A stretch of 64,000 nt of DNA from positions 122,260 through 186,259 of the forward strand of contig JAHENC010000006.1 of NCBI GenBank assembly GCA_024643365.1, given 5' to 3'. Numbering within the stretch: the stretch's first letter is position 1; each line of letters begins with the position of its first letter. The position numbers and the translations under genes were made by a program. Source of the stretch: Crocinitomicaceae bacterium (lineage in GTDB: Bacteria; Bacteroidota; Bacteroidia; Flavobacteriales_D; Crocinitomicaceae). This document shows positions 51,344-59,794 of the stretch, piece after piece. Under the pieces are notes generated by a model. That model was not told the origin of the DNA. It did no database searches and saw nothing but the letters and a program-made list of their open reading frames with translations.

Positions 51344-52522
51344 ATGAAACGAGTGGTTGTTGGACTTTCGGGTGGAGTTGATTCCAGTGTAAGTGCTTTG
51401 TTATTGCAAGAACAAGGATATGAAGTCATTGGAATGTTCATGCGCAATTGGCATGATGAATCTGTGACATTATCAGATGAATGTCCGTGGATTGACGATT
51501 CCAACGACGCACTTTTAATCGCACAGCAATTAGGCATTCCATTTCAGGTCATCGATTTAAGCGAAGCGTACAAAAGTCGCATTGTAGATTACATGTTCAT
51601 GGAATACGAACGTGGACGAACGCCAAATCCAGATGTTCTCTGTAATCGAGAAATCAAATTCGATGTTTTTCTAAAGGCAGCAATGGAATTAGGCGCGGAT
51701 TATGTTGCAACTGGGCACTATTGTCAAAAACAAGAAAATCCGGATGGAACATTTAGTTTACTTGCTGGAGCCGATAAAAACAAAGATCAATCGTATTTTC
51801 TCTGTCAGATTAGTCAGGAGCAACTTTCAAAGGCACTCTTTCCTATAGGCGCATTAGAGAAATCTGAAGTACGTGAAATCGCGCTGAAACACGATTTAGT
51901 TACTGCGACCAAAAAAGATTCACAAGGACTTTGTTTTGTAGGAAAAATTGCTCTTCCGACCTTCTTACAACAACAGTTAGCACCGAAACAAGGTAACGTG
52001 ATTGAAATCCCAATCGACATGCCACAGTTTCAAGCGTATGCAAACATACCAAGGGATGAGGAACATGTTGAACAATTAGCCGCTCCCTTTGAATACCAAG
52101 AATCCGACGGACAAAAAGTAACAACGCATCAAGGTGCGCATTATTACACGGTTGGCCAGCGTAAAGGATTACACATTGGCGGTCGACCTGAACCAAGTTT
52201 CGTTATTGGCATCAATACAGAAACAAATTCCGTTTATTCAGGACAAACAGATGAACATCCAGGATTGAATCGAATGGCATTAAAATTAGAGGCGAGCACC
52301 TTGAATTGGATTATTCGTTCAGAAGTGTTTGATGCTGAAAATCGCTTAAAGTGTCAAATGAGAATACGATACCGACAAGCCTTACAATCAGGTACTTTGA
52401 TTAAGAAAAATGAAGAATATTACATTCTTTTCGATGACTTACAGAAAGGAATTACACCTGGACAGTTTGCGGCATGGTATCAAGATGGTGTGTTGATTGG
52501 ATCCGCAGTTATTGAACATTAA
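51344..52522 (+). CDS. mnmA: tRNA-specific 2-thiouridylase MnmA
   Basis: A 392-residue enzyme that thiolates U34 of tRNAs for Lys, Glu and Gln. The PP-loop VVGLSGGVDSSVSALLL (residues 4-20) activates the uridine with ATP; the catalytic cysteines are in PDVLCNREIKFD and DSQGLCFVGK; the C-terminal tRNA-binding barrel has YYTVGQRKGLHIGG and the final TPGQFAAWY. A central insertion of about 40 residues between LPTFLQQQL and the YYTVGQ block (FQAYANIPRDEEHVEQLAAPFEYQES) is longer than in Escherichia coli and is common in Bacteroidota. Sulfur probably comes from the cysteine desulfurase at 26841. Confidence 0.97.
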   Translation: MKRVVVGLSGGVDSSVSALLLQEQGYEVIGMFMRNWHDESVTLSDECPWIDDSNDALLIAQQLGIPFQVIDLSEAYKSRIVDYMFMEYERGRTPNPDVLCNREIKFDVFLKAAMELGADYVATGHYCQKQENPDGTFSLLAGADKNKDQSYFLCQISQEQLSKALFPIGALEKSEVREIALKHDLVTATKKDSQGLCFVGKIALPTFLQQQLAPKQGNVIEIPIDMPQFQAYANIPRDEEHVEQLAAPFEYQESDGQKVTTHQGAHYYTVGQRKGLHIGGRPEPSFVIGINTETNSVYSGQTDEHPGLNRMALKLEASTLNWIIRSEVFDAENRLKCQMRIRYRQALQSGTLIKKNEEYYILFDDLQKGITPGQFAAWYQDGVLIGSAVIEH

Positions 52523-52547
52523 AAAAGCCTTCCATTTCTGAAAGGCT
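52521..52547 (-). terminator. Terminator downstream of the 63-residue gene
   Basis: AGCCTT/AAGGCT stem (one internal mismatch, loop ATTTCT region) followed on the - strand by six T. It lies 26 nt after the stop of the small - strand gene, and it can also stop mnmA weakly on the + strand. Confidence 0.8.
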
Positions 52548-52572
52548 CATTTACTTATAAATTATCTTTTTA

Positions 52573-52764
52573 TTAATTGAGGATCAAGTCGAACGATTTT
52601 TGTTCATCTTGAATTTTGTATTCTGCGAATACGATACTATCTAGTAATTCTGCTACTTCAAAAACATTCATCGGACTATTCGTTCCTAATTCTCTGTGTT
52701 GAGATAGCTTCAATTTAGCTTGGCTAATTGATTTTGTTCTAAGGGATTGTAAAGAAGTTGTCAT
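52573..52764 (-). CDS. Small protein of unknown function
   Basis: A 63-residue protein, MTTSLQSLRTKSISQAKLKL..., Ser/Leu-rich in the first half, acidic in the second (VAELLDSIVFAEYKIQDEQK), without signal peptide or Cys. It is supported by a normal ATG, an intergenic setting not explained by another gene, and a proper terminator 26 nt after its stop. It is not a shadow of a larger gene. A helical regulatory or structural protein is possible; I do not know the family. Confidence 0.55.
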   Translation of the reverse strand: MTTSLQSLRTKSISQAKLKLSQHRELGTNSPMNVFEVAELLDSIVFAEYKIQDEQKSFDLILN

Positions 52765-52924
52765 CGTTTTGTTGTTTGTTGAGAGCCTTTACGCCAAGAA
52801 TCATTCCAAGGTTTCAAAACAAGAAAAATAATCGTGCAATTCATTAAATAAAAGCATCTATATGCCTATTTATCAATTAGTTAAAAATTTGATAAAAAAC
52901 AACATTTTTCACTTGTTAGAATTG

Positions 52925-52932
52925 TATCTTTG
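52925..52932 (+). promoter_or_regulatory. -7 box 4 nt before the lipoprotein start
   Basis: TATCTTTG matches TAnnTTTG and ends 4 nt before ATG 52937. It supports that ATG rather than the in-frame ATG at 52862, because a transcript starting here cannot contain the longer form. Confidence 0.55.
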
Positions 52933-52936
52933 TGAA

Positions 52937-53707
52937 ATGAAAGCTATTTTAATTCTCCTTTTTATGGCACTCGTTCTTCCTTCGTGCCAAGACAAGACGA
53001 AAGATGCAGAGGTCTTTGACGAAGAACCACAAGAGGATTTTTCAAAATTACCACTAAATGAATACGCAAAAAGACATGTGGAGTCCAGTTTGTCGATTTT
53101 AGGTACTGAGAAATATCATTTAGAAATCATCAAGGGAAATCTAGATGCTGATGCAAAAGAGGACGCCATAATCGTTGTCAACCGTAAGCAATTTGCCATG
53201 GACGAAGCGATGAAATCCGAGAATCCAGCAAAAGCCGCAGAGATGGCCTTCATGGGAAATTACAATTACATGTTCTTTTATGACGGTGGATTGAAACTCA
53301 TCTCCCCTCCTATTGCGATTCCTTCCTCTGCTTTAGTTCCTTTAAAAGTAAATCTAGCGTCTATCAGTGCAGAATCTTATCAAGACATTTTAATCGACTA
53401 CCGAATTCGTAATGCGAATTTCAAAGATGTCTTTACGGTTACAAATCACACGCCAAGAAAAGTATTTGAATGGAAAACCTTTGATGGATTAGGGACGGAT
53501 AAAACAGAGGCGTATACATTTGAGTATACTTCTGGCAAATATGGCCCTGAGAAAGACATCATTTTATATGAATCTACGTTAGAAAAGCTACCTGCTCATG
53601 CAGATAAAAACACCTTCGAACCAAAAGTAACAAAGACATCCAAAGTGGCTTTTCACTTTTTCTATATTCCGCAGGAACAGAAATACGGGATGTTAAAAAA
53701 CAACTAA
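52937..53707 (+). CDS. Lipoprotein of unknown function
   Basis: A 256-residue lipoprotein, MKAILILLFMALVLPSC with acylated Cys17; the frame is open upstream to 52862 but the lipobox and the -7 box argue for this start. The mature protein is an alpha/beta fold with family-like stretch HLEIIKGNLDADAKEDAIIVVNRK (a VCBS/FG-GAP-like Asp-rich calcium loop, DADAKEDA) and FFYDGGLKLISPPIAIPSSALV. It may bind calcium and act on the periplasmic side of the outer membrane. Followed by a bidirectional terminator shared with the receptor gene. Confidence 0.75.
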   Translation: MKAILILLFMALVLPSCQDKTKDAEVFDEEPQEDFSKLPLNEYAKRHVESSLSILGTEKYHLEIIKGNLDADAKEDAIIVVNRKQFAMDEAMKSENPAKAAEMAFMGNYNYMFFYDGGLKLISPPIAIPSSALVPLKVNLASISAESYQDILIDYRIRNANFKDVFTVTNHTPRKVFEWKTFDGLGTDKTEAYTFEYTSGKYGPEKDIILYESTLEKLPAHADKNTFEPKVTKTSKVAFHFFYIPQEQKYGMLKNN

Positions 53708-53745
53708 AGGCCGAGTTTCCCCGACCTTTAGAAGCTTATTTTTCG
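53704..53745. terminator. Bidirectional terminator between lipoprotein and receptor genes
   Basis: CTAAAGG (53704-53710) pairs with CCTTTAG (53725-53731), with inner imperfect GC pairs. T-runs follow on both strands (TTATTTTTC on +, TTGTTTTTT on -), so it serves both converging genes. Confidence 0.75.
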
Positions 53746-53752
53746 CTGTTAC

Positions 53753-56227
53753 TTAAAACTGTCCACGAAGGGTAATGATGAAGTTTCTACCTGGTGCAGA
53801 GATGTTTGATGCATAGCTACGGTAGTTCTGATTCAAGATATTCTCACAAGCCACTTGAAGTGATACGTGTTGAGAGAAGGCATAGTTCAAACGTGCATTC
53901 AAGGTATACCAACTTGGCATTCCAGAAGCTGTTGCGTATGCGAAGTTATCCTCACCAATCATGTTGTAATCTGCGATTCTTTTCCATCCTGAATAGTTCA
54001 CGAAAAATTCAGATCGGAATTTTCCATTTACATAACCCAATGATACTTTACCAAATGTTGGAGGAATGTGATCTAATGGATAAGGTACTGAATCAGTTAA
54101 AATTAGACCATTCGTATAATTTACGGTTGCTAATAAATTGAATTGGTCATTCAATTTCGCATTCAACATTCCTTCAATACCAAAAATTCTAGATTTAGCC
54201 GCATTCACGGTCGACATCACTCGGCTTAATTGTCCATCGTACATGATCGAGTCTTGCCCTTCGAATGTTCCATTTTGAACCGTTAATCCATTTACCAAAT
54301 ACGTGTAGTACCCATTAACAGAAGCAGTCACACCTGTTGCCAATAATCGAGAAATTCCGATTTCAGCGTTGTACGTATATTCTGGTTTTAAATTTGCATT
54401 TGGAACAACAACTTTTCCAGGAACAGATTCAAACACTTTCGTCATATCGTCAACGTTTGGTGCACGGAATCCTGTTGATCCAGTTGCTGTGATTCTCCAT
54501 TTATTGTTCGGCATGTAAATCAAACCAATATTTCCGTTTAACGCGGAATTATTCTGCTTTATGGAGTTCACTGGAAGTGGGAAATACGTTTTATCTATGA
54601 AAGTTGACGAAAGTCCAACATTTGAAAAACGAATACCATCATTCAAAATCAATTTATCTGAAAACTCAATGGTATGTGTCGCGTATGCAGCAATGGATGT
54701 CATTATTGATCCACCATCAGGAAAACGTGTATCTAAGCTTCCAGTAGTATCTGCAACGATGTCCTCAACGAATGCTGTTGAATTTACTTTGTTGTAAAAT
54801 GCATCCACTCCATAGCGTAATTCATTTCTACCAATGCGTTTATTAAAATCTGCGTTGATTGTTGCAATGGCTACGTTTTCAATGCGGTGATTCAACATGT
54901 TTTTATTGAATCTGCGGTCCATACGACTTTCCTCAATAGATTGTGTCCCGATCGTGATTCTTGCTTGATCGTACAGCTTCGTTTTATTTGTTAATTCAAG
55001 CGTGTACGCAGCGAATAATCTGAATTGTGGTCCATAGTACCATTCCGCAAACTTTGGTTTCGAACCAGACATCAAGGTCAAACGATCATAACGATCGATA
55101 TTGCTAGAATTTGATAATTGTACATTCAATTTATGCGTCACACCTTCTTTTTGAACAAATGTGAATTTTTGGAGGATGTCGTATTGAGTGTATGCAGAAC
55201 CAACTTGAAGGTTTGTATCTGCATTCGTCATCATGGAATCTTTTCCATTGATTCGTTCAACGTACCAAGGACGAGAACCAAAGTTCCCAACGAATGGACT
55301 ACGATTCACACCTTGCTTTAAATCACCATAATTGGAATACGTAAACGAAGTCAATGACCCAAATCGTTTTGTACCGACAGAAACATTCTCATTGGCTGCG
55401 TATCCTGTTGCAGCAGAGAAATAACGTGCAAATCCACCAGATTTCACAAGTATGTCATCGTTCGTACTCAATGTTGGATTCTTCGTTGTAAAAGACATCA
55501 CTCCACCTAATGCATCAGAACCATAAACAACCGATCCTGGACCGTAAATAACTTCCATTCGATCGAGCATCGCATTATCAATCGTAATGATGTTTTGCAA
55601 GTGTCCTCCGCGGTAAATCGCGTTATTCATTCGAACACCATCTACAACTAAAAGCACTTTATTCGTTTCAAATCCGCGAAGAATTGGACTTCCCCCTCCG
55701 AGTTGACTTTTTTGAACGAACACATTTCCTGTTTGCGTCATTAAGTCCGCAGTAGAGCTTTGGTTTTGAAATTGAATTTCCTTTGCTCTCATCACTTGAA
55801 CTTTTTGAGCAACATCTTTTCTTTTCTCCAGGTTGCGACTTGCTGAAATGACTGTTTCATCCATTGTTTGGATATTCGGAATTAAAAACACTTGTCCATC
55901 CTTATTTAAACTAGATCGTTGAATCATTAATGGATAATAATCTTCATGCGTTAAGGTGATTTTCGATGCGTCAAATTTCACCAGTGCGAAACCGTTTTTG
56001 TCGCTAGTTAGATAGGAATAATTAATTCTTCCGCCGTCATATACAAGAACGACCGTGCTATCGTTTTTATTATTCGATTTTATAACTGCAGGATGAAGAA
56101 GTGTGATTCGAACACCTGAAACGGGTTCCTTACTCACGTCGTCCATGATTTGAATTTTCGTTTGAGCAAACGACGGGGTATATACAATACATAGGAGACA
56201 TAAAATGCCCCAATAGAAATTTTTCAT
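53753..56227 (-). CDS. TonB-dependent outer-membrane receptor, heme/hemoglobin-receptor type
   Basis: An 824-residue receptor with signal peptide (to SFAQ), an N-terminal carboxypeptidase-regulatory-like domain (about 23-115), a plug domain (TMDETVISASRNLEKRKDV, PILRGFETNKVLLVVDGVRMNNAIYRGGHLQNIITID, GPGSVVYGSDALGGVMSF) and a 22-strand barrel ending FIITLRGQF. The RGFxxNxVLLVVDGVR and NNAIYRxGHLQN block and the FRAP motif (TGFRAPNVDD) with ANLKPEY match the hemoglobin/transferrin/lactoferrin-type receptors, but the heme-binding histidine between FRAP and NPxL is absent, so the ligand is uncertain. No Fur box is evident. Transcribed after the 187-codon membrane-protein gene, 41 nt upstream. 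Confidence 0.9.
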   Translation of the reverse strand: MKNFYWGILCLLCIVYTPSFAQTKIQIMDDVSKEPVSGVRITLLHPAVIKSNNKNDSTVVLVYDGGRINYSYLTSDKNGFALVKFDASKITLTHEDYYPLMIQRSSLNKDGQVFLIPNIQTMDETVISASRNLEKRKDVAQKVQVMRAKEIQFQNQSSTADLMTQTGNVFVQKSQLGGGSPILRGFETNKVLLVVDGVRMNNAIYRGGHLQNIITIDNAMLDRMEVIYGPGSVVYGSDALGGVMSFTTKNPTLSTNDDILVKSGGFARYFSAATGYAANENVSVGTKRFGSLTSFTYSNYGDLKQGVNRSPFVGNFGSRPWYVERINGKDSMMTNADTNLQVGSAYTQYDILQKFTFVQKEGVTHKLNVQLSNSSNIDRYDRLTLMSGSKPKFAEWYYGPQFRLFAAYTLELTNKTKLYDQARITIGTQSIEESRMDRRFNKNMLNHRIENVAIATINADFNKRIGRNELRYGVDAFYNKVNSTAFVEDIVADTTGSLDTRFPDGGSIMTSIAAYATHTIEFSDKLILNDGIRFSNVGLSSTFIDKTYFPLPVNSIKQNNSALNGNIGLIYMPNNKWRITATGSTGFRAPNVDDMTKVFESVPGKVVVPNANLKPEYTYNAEIGISRLLATGVTASVNGYYTYLVNGLTVQNGTFEGQDSIMYDGQLSRVMSTVNAAKSRIFGIEGMLNAKLNDQFNLLATVNYTNGLILTDSVPYPLDHIPPTFGKVSLGYVNGKFRSEFFVNYSGWKRIADYNMIGEDNFAYATASGMPSWYTLNARLNYAFSQHVSLQVACENILNQNYRSYASNISAPGRNFIITLRGQF

Positions 56228-56268
56228 TTGATTTTTTTATTAGTTAATATAATACTTAGAAGTAGGTT

Positions 56269-56802
56269 TTAACTAATAAAATCGGGCGGTGGAGTTTCTG
56301 TAGAAAGGAATAAAGAATAAACGGATTCTTCATAAGATTTGAATAAGGATGATTTTAGTTCAATCCCATTCATGGAATAATCTAGCGTCGTATGCACAAC
56401 TTCCATTGGCTCCGAAAGAAATTTAAACCAAACGTTTACCGGTTGATTTTCACCCGAATGACTTATGTTAAAGGAAGTCATTGATCTTAATTGCGAAAAA
56501 AGGACAGTTTCCTGATCATCACTAATGCATTTAAAAAAGTATCCGTTCTTATTTTTTGCTTTGTGTATGACATCAAAATAGTGTCCATTCAAAATAAACT
56601 CGTGTGATTTTACCCATTTTAATTGATGAGCTTCGTGAAAAGTAAAATGAAAGTGAATTAATTGAGCTTCAGGAACAGAATGTTTGATTGCCTGTTTCAC
56701 TTCTTTTTTAATTGCCATTTTCTTCCACTCAAAATAAGTGAAGAATCCGAGTAAATGGTAGCACATTAACCCGAGAAAACCATATAGTAGAAGTTTTCGC
56801 AC
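56269..56802 (-). CDS. Small membrane protein linked to the TonB receptor
   Basis: A protein of 177 residues if it starts at GTG 56802 (VRKLLLYGFLGLMCYHLLGFF); the longest frame starts at TTG 56832. It has one N-terminal membrane helix and a mainly beta periplasmic domain with HFHFTFHEAHQLKWVKSHEF, the block HYFDVIHKAKNKNGYFFKC and the C-terminus STETPPPDFIS. Several His (HFHFTFHEAHQ) could bind metal or heme, matching a receptor for metal. The -7 box TAAATTTG at 56806-56813 ends 3 nt before the GTG. Located directly upstream of the receptor gene in the same direction; function unknown. Confidence 0.7.
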   Translation of the reverse strand: MRKLLLYGFLGLMCYHLLGFFTYFEWKKMAIKKEVKQAIKHSVPEAQLIHFHFTFHEAHQLKWVKSHEFILNGHYFDVIHKAKNKNGYFFKCISDDQETVLFSQLRSMTSFNISHSGENQPVNVWFKFLSEPMEVVHTTLDYSMNGIELKSSLFKSYEESVYSLFLSTETPPPDFIS

Positions 56803-56805
56803 GTC

Positions 56806-56813
56806 CAAATTTA
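56806..56813 (-). promoter_or_regulatory. -7 box for the receptor operon, near the GTG start
   Basis: CAAATTTA on + is TAAATTTG on -, matching TAnnTTTG and ending 3 nt before GTG 56802. It lies inside the longer reading from TTG 56832. Confidence 0.45.
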
Positions 56814-56843
56814 ATCTTAAATTTACATTCAAAATTATAATAA

Positions 56844-59159
56844 ATGAAATTTCTTTACAGTATTATAACGTGTTTGATTCTTTCCCAGTTAGCTTTTTCT
56901 CAAGCACCAGGAAGCCTAGACCTAACTTTCGCAACTATTGGTTATACTAGTTTTGGTCCAACGAGTACGTCAATGGATAACGCACAGGATATCGTTTCTT
57001 TGGCTAATGGTAAAATGGTCTTTTGTGGAACATCCGGCACATCTGGAAACTTGGAGATGTGTGTTGGTCAGATGAATGCAGACGGATCCATGGATTTAAC
57101 CTTTGGAACAAATGGATACTACATTTTTTCAAATCCAGGGGGATCAGACTTTGCTTATGACATGGAAGTTTTACCAAATGGTAATATCCTGGTTGCAGGA
57201 GCATTATCCATCACTGCTGCGAACCCTAAATGGGCCATGATTTGTTTAAATCCAAACGGGACTTTGAATACCAGTTTTGGAACAGGTGGTGTTTTCTCGA
57301 TTGACATCGATTCAAGTGAAGATTATGCGCGTAAAATCTTATTGACACCAACACACATTGTTTTAGCTGGAAATACGAAAACACCAGGATTCTCAACGAA
57401 TCGACTGGCTGTTGTTCGATGTGATTACAATGGTGCACTTGATCTTACCTTTGGAAGTTCAGGAATCGGACTGATTGCCAATGGACAAAGTTTAACTTGT
57501 TGGAGTGCTGCGCAAGGGTCAAATGGAGATTTGATTTTGGCGGGAGATGCTTATATCAGCAATACGTATTATCCAATGATTGCGAAATTCAATGCTTCAG
57601 GAGCTGTGGCAACTACCTTTGCAACAGGAGGTGTTTGGGTAAACATGGCGATGAATGCGCGTTATTTCGATGTAGATTTTCACAATTCGCAATTAATTCT
57701 TTCAGGGAATAATGGCCCAGGTCTAACCGATTTCCTTCTAGAATCCAGATCGGAAACCAATGCGGCTGCAAACTTGAGTTTTGGAACGAATGGTCAAACC
57801 ATTATTAACATAAACCAAAGTGATACGTATTATGAAGTCATCTTTCAACAAGATGGGAAAATTTTGGCGTGTGGGACTTCCGGTTCAGCAGGAATTGGCG
57901 CAGCGAGAGATTTCGTGGTGTCTCGTTACAATGCAAATGGCACACTGGACTTAACTTGGGGGACAAACGGACATACCTTAACCAATATTTTTACCAATTG
58001 GGATGATGCATATGGAATGGATTTATATCCTGGAAACAAGCTAATTCTTGGTGGGTTCAGTGCGCAAACAAATACCCAATTCGCTTTTGCTCGATACATC
58101 ATTTCGAACAATATTCCCGGTTGTATGAATCCATTGGCGTGTAATTACAATCCACTTGCAACTGTAGACGACGGCTCTTGTATCTTGCCTGGATCAACGT
58201 GTGACGATGGAAATCCGAATACCATCAATGATTCTATTGGACCAAACTGTAACTGCGTTGGAGCAATTATTGTTCCTGGTTGTACAGATCCTTTAGCGTG
58301 TAATTACAATCCTTTAGCAAATCAAAATAACGGAACATGTATTTATCCAGGTTCGCCTTGTGATGATGGAAATCCAAATACAACAAATGATTCCATCGGT
58401 GCAAACTGTAACTGCGTTGGAAACTTAATTGTTCCTGGTTGCATGGATCCTTTTTCATGTAACTATAATCCATTAGCAACGATTGATAATGGATCATGTT
58501 TGTATCCAGGTAGTTTATGTAATGATAATAATCCAAATACCATTAATGACTCCATTAATCCTGATTGCCTTTGTGTAGGTGACATAATTGTTCCTGGATG
58601 TACGGATCCATTATCTTGTAATTACAACCCGTTGGCTAATCAAAATGATGGATTTTGTACCTATCCTGATGCGCCTTGCGATGACAACAATCCAGATACA
58701 ATGAATGATGCGTACAACAGCTCGTGTGACTGTGTAGGTATGCAAATCTTTCCAGGATGTATGGATCCAAATGCATGTAATTTTAATCCATTGGCTAATG
58801 TCGAAGACAATAGTTGTTTATTCCCAGGGGATTCCTGTGACGATGGCGATGCAACAACCATCAACGATGTTTATTCTGCAACGTGTGAATGTGCAGGGCA
58901 GACTATCGGATTAGATGAACTAACAAGTATCTCATCTGTATATCCGAATCCAACTTCAGACTTGGTGATAATTGAATTTACAGGAATTATCGAAGGTGCA
59001 ATCTTACAACTTTGCGATGTTCAAGGAAGAATTTTATTTACGAAAAACGTACTTTCCAACAAGGAAACGATTTCTGTGGGACAATTTGAAACAGGAACTT
59101 ATTTCCTTTCTATTATTGGAACTAAACAAGCGATTGTAAAACAAATCATCATTGAATAA
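56844..59159 (+). CDS. T9SS-exported delta-60/cysteine-repeat protein
   Basis: A 771-residue secreted protein. After the signal peptide (MKFLYSIITCLILSQLAFSQ) residues 25-420 contain delta-60 type beta-propeller repeats (LDLTFGTNGY, LTFGSSGI, LSFGTNGQ, LTWGTNGH, each preceded by xLxxxGKxxxxG). Residues 425-689 are five 53-residue Cys-rich repeats (see separate entry). Residues about 696-771 are a type A T9SS sorting tail: SVYPNPTSDLVIIEF and YFLSIIGTKQ, ending KQIIIE. A secreted or surface-bound extracellular protein, probably binding calcium through the Asp/Asn-rich loops; no enzymatic motif. The downstream esterase gene overlaps by 8 bp. Confidence 0.92.
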   Translation: MKFLYSIITCLILSQLAFSQAPGSLDLTFATIGYTSFGPTSTSMDNAQDIVSLANGKMVFCGTSGTSGNLEMCVGQMNADGSMDLTFGTNGYYIFSNPGGSDFAYDMEVLPNGNILVAGALSITAANPKWAMICLNPNGTLNTSFGTGGVFSIDIDSSEDYARKILLTPTHIVLAGNTKTPGFSTNRLAVVRCDYNGALDLTFGSSGIGLIANGQSLTCWSAAQGSNGDLILAGDAYISNTYYPMIAKFNASGAVATTFATGGVWVNMAMNARYFDVDFHNSQLILSGNNGPGLTDFLLESRSETNAAANLSFGTNGQTIININQSDTYYEVIFQQDGKILACGTSGSAGIGAARDFVVSRYNANGTLDLTWGTNGHTLTNIFTNWDDAYGMDLYPGNKLILGGFSAQTNTQFAFARYIISNNIPGCMNPLACNYNPLATVDDGSCILPGSTCDDGNPNTINDSIGPNCNCVGAIIVPGCTDPLACNYNPLANQNNGTCIYPGSPCDDGNPNTTNDSIGANCNCVGNLIVPGCMDPFSCNYNPLATIDNGSCLYPGSLCNDNNPNTINDSINPDCLCVGDIIVPGCTDPLSCNYNPLANQNDGFCTYPDAPCDDNNPDTMNDAYNSSCDCVGMQIFPGCMDPNACNFNPLANVEDNSCLFPGDSCDDGDATTINDVYSATCECAGQTIGLDELTSISSVYPNPTSDLVIIEFTGIIEGAILQLCDVQGRILFTKNVLSNKETISVGQFETGTYFLSIIGTKQAIVKQIIIE
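58116..58910 (+). repeat. Five tandem 159-bp repeats coding Cys-rich modules
   Basis: Five contiguous 159-bp units (58116, 58275, 58434, 58593, 58752; each 53 codons) encode PGC-x5-CNYNPLA-x5-G-x-C, then xPGxxCDDGNPNTxND, then C-x-C. Each unit has six Cys at positions 3, 9, 22, 29, 45, 47, suggesting three disulfides, and Asp/Asn-rich loops suited to calcium. Units differ by many silent and replacement changes, so the array is old rather than freshly duplicated. Confidence 0.95.
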
Positions 59160-59790
59160 AGAAAATAAGGAACTTTTGGAGCAAACGATTTTGCTCCAAA
59201 AGCATTTCCGATATCATTTATCTGAGGATTATTCGAGTAAACCCAAATTACTCATCGCATTGCACGGCTATGGACAATTAGCGCAGTACTTCGCGAAAAA
59301 ATTCAATCATCTCCCTGAGGATTACGCCTTACTCGTTCCGGAAGGAATGCATCGGTTTTATTTACAAGGTTCTAGTGGTCGTGTTGGAGCTTCATGGATG
59401 ACCAAAGAGGGACGTGAATTGGACATAGAAGATAACCTTAATAATCTGAATCAACTGTTATCTCATGTGATGGAAAACCATGTCTTCGAAGAAATTTGTC
59501 TTTTAGGTTTTTCACAAGGTGGAGCGACCGCTGCACGATGGTACCATCAAGGTCCAAGTCGCTTTCAACAATTTATTCTTTGGGCAAGTGTTTTTCCACC
59601 GGATATTGAAAAACCAAATCAAACAGAAGGAAACAGACATTTTGTTTTGGGTACAGATGATCCTTATTACACGATCGAAAATCAAGAAAAAGAATGTACG
59701 TACTTTTCAGAATTGGGATATCACATACATCGTTTTGAAGGGAAGCATGATATCGATCAGACTACACTTTTATCCATTTTAGGAAACTAA
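59152..59790 (+). CDS. Alpha/beta hydrolase (carboxylesterase/phospholipase type)
   Basis: A 212-residue serine esterase: oxyanion block LLIALHGYGQLAQYF, nucleophile Ser121 in LLGFSQGG, acid Asp (about 176, GTDDPYY) and His199 in GKHDID, giving a full triad; resembles YpfH/acyl-protein thioesterase proteins. It lacks a signal peptide and is presumably cytoplasmic. The start is TTG 59152, overlapping the previous gene's last codons by 8 bp; no ATG fits. Substrate unknown; the overlap suggests cotranslation but not necessarily function with the exported repeat protein. Confidence 0.88.
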   Translation: MNKENKELLEQTILLQKHFRYHLSEDYSSKPKLLIALHGYGQLAQYFAKKFNHLPEDYALLVPEGMHRFYLQGSSGRVGASWMTKEGRELDIEDNLNNLNQLLSHVMENHVFEEICLLGFSQGGATAARWYHQGPSRFQQFILWASVFPPDIEKPNQTEGNRHFVLGTDDPYYTIENQEKECTYFSELGYHIHRFEGKHDIDQTTLLSILGN

Positions 59791-59794
59791 AGAC

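Noticed and set aside
51091..51537. 148-codon - strand frame across the flavoprotein end and mnmA start
   Set aside because: Crosses two conserved genes and the mnmA promoter; no domain signal.
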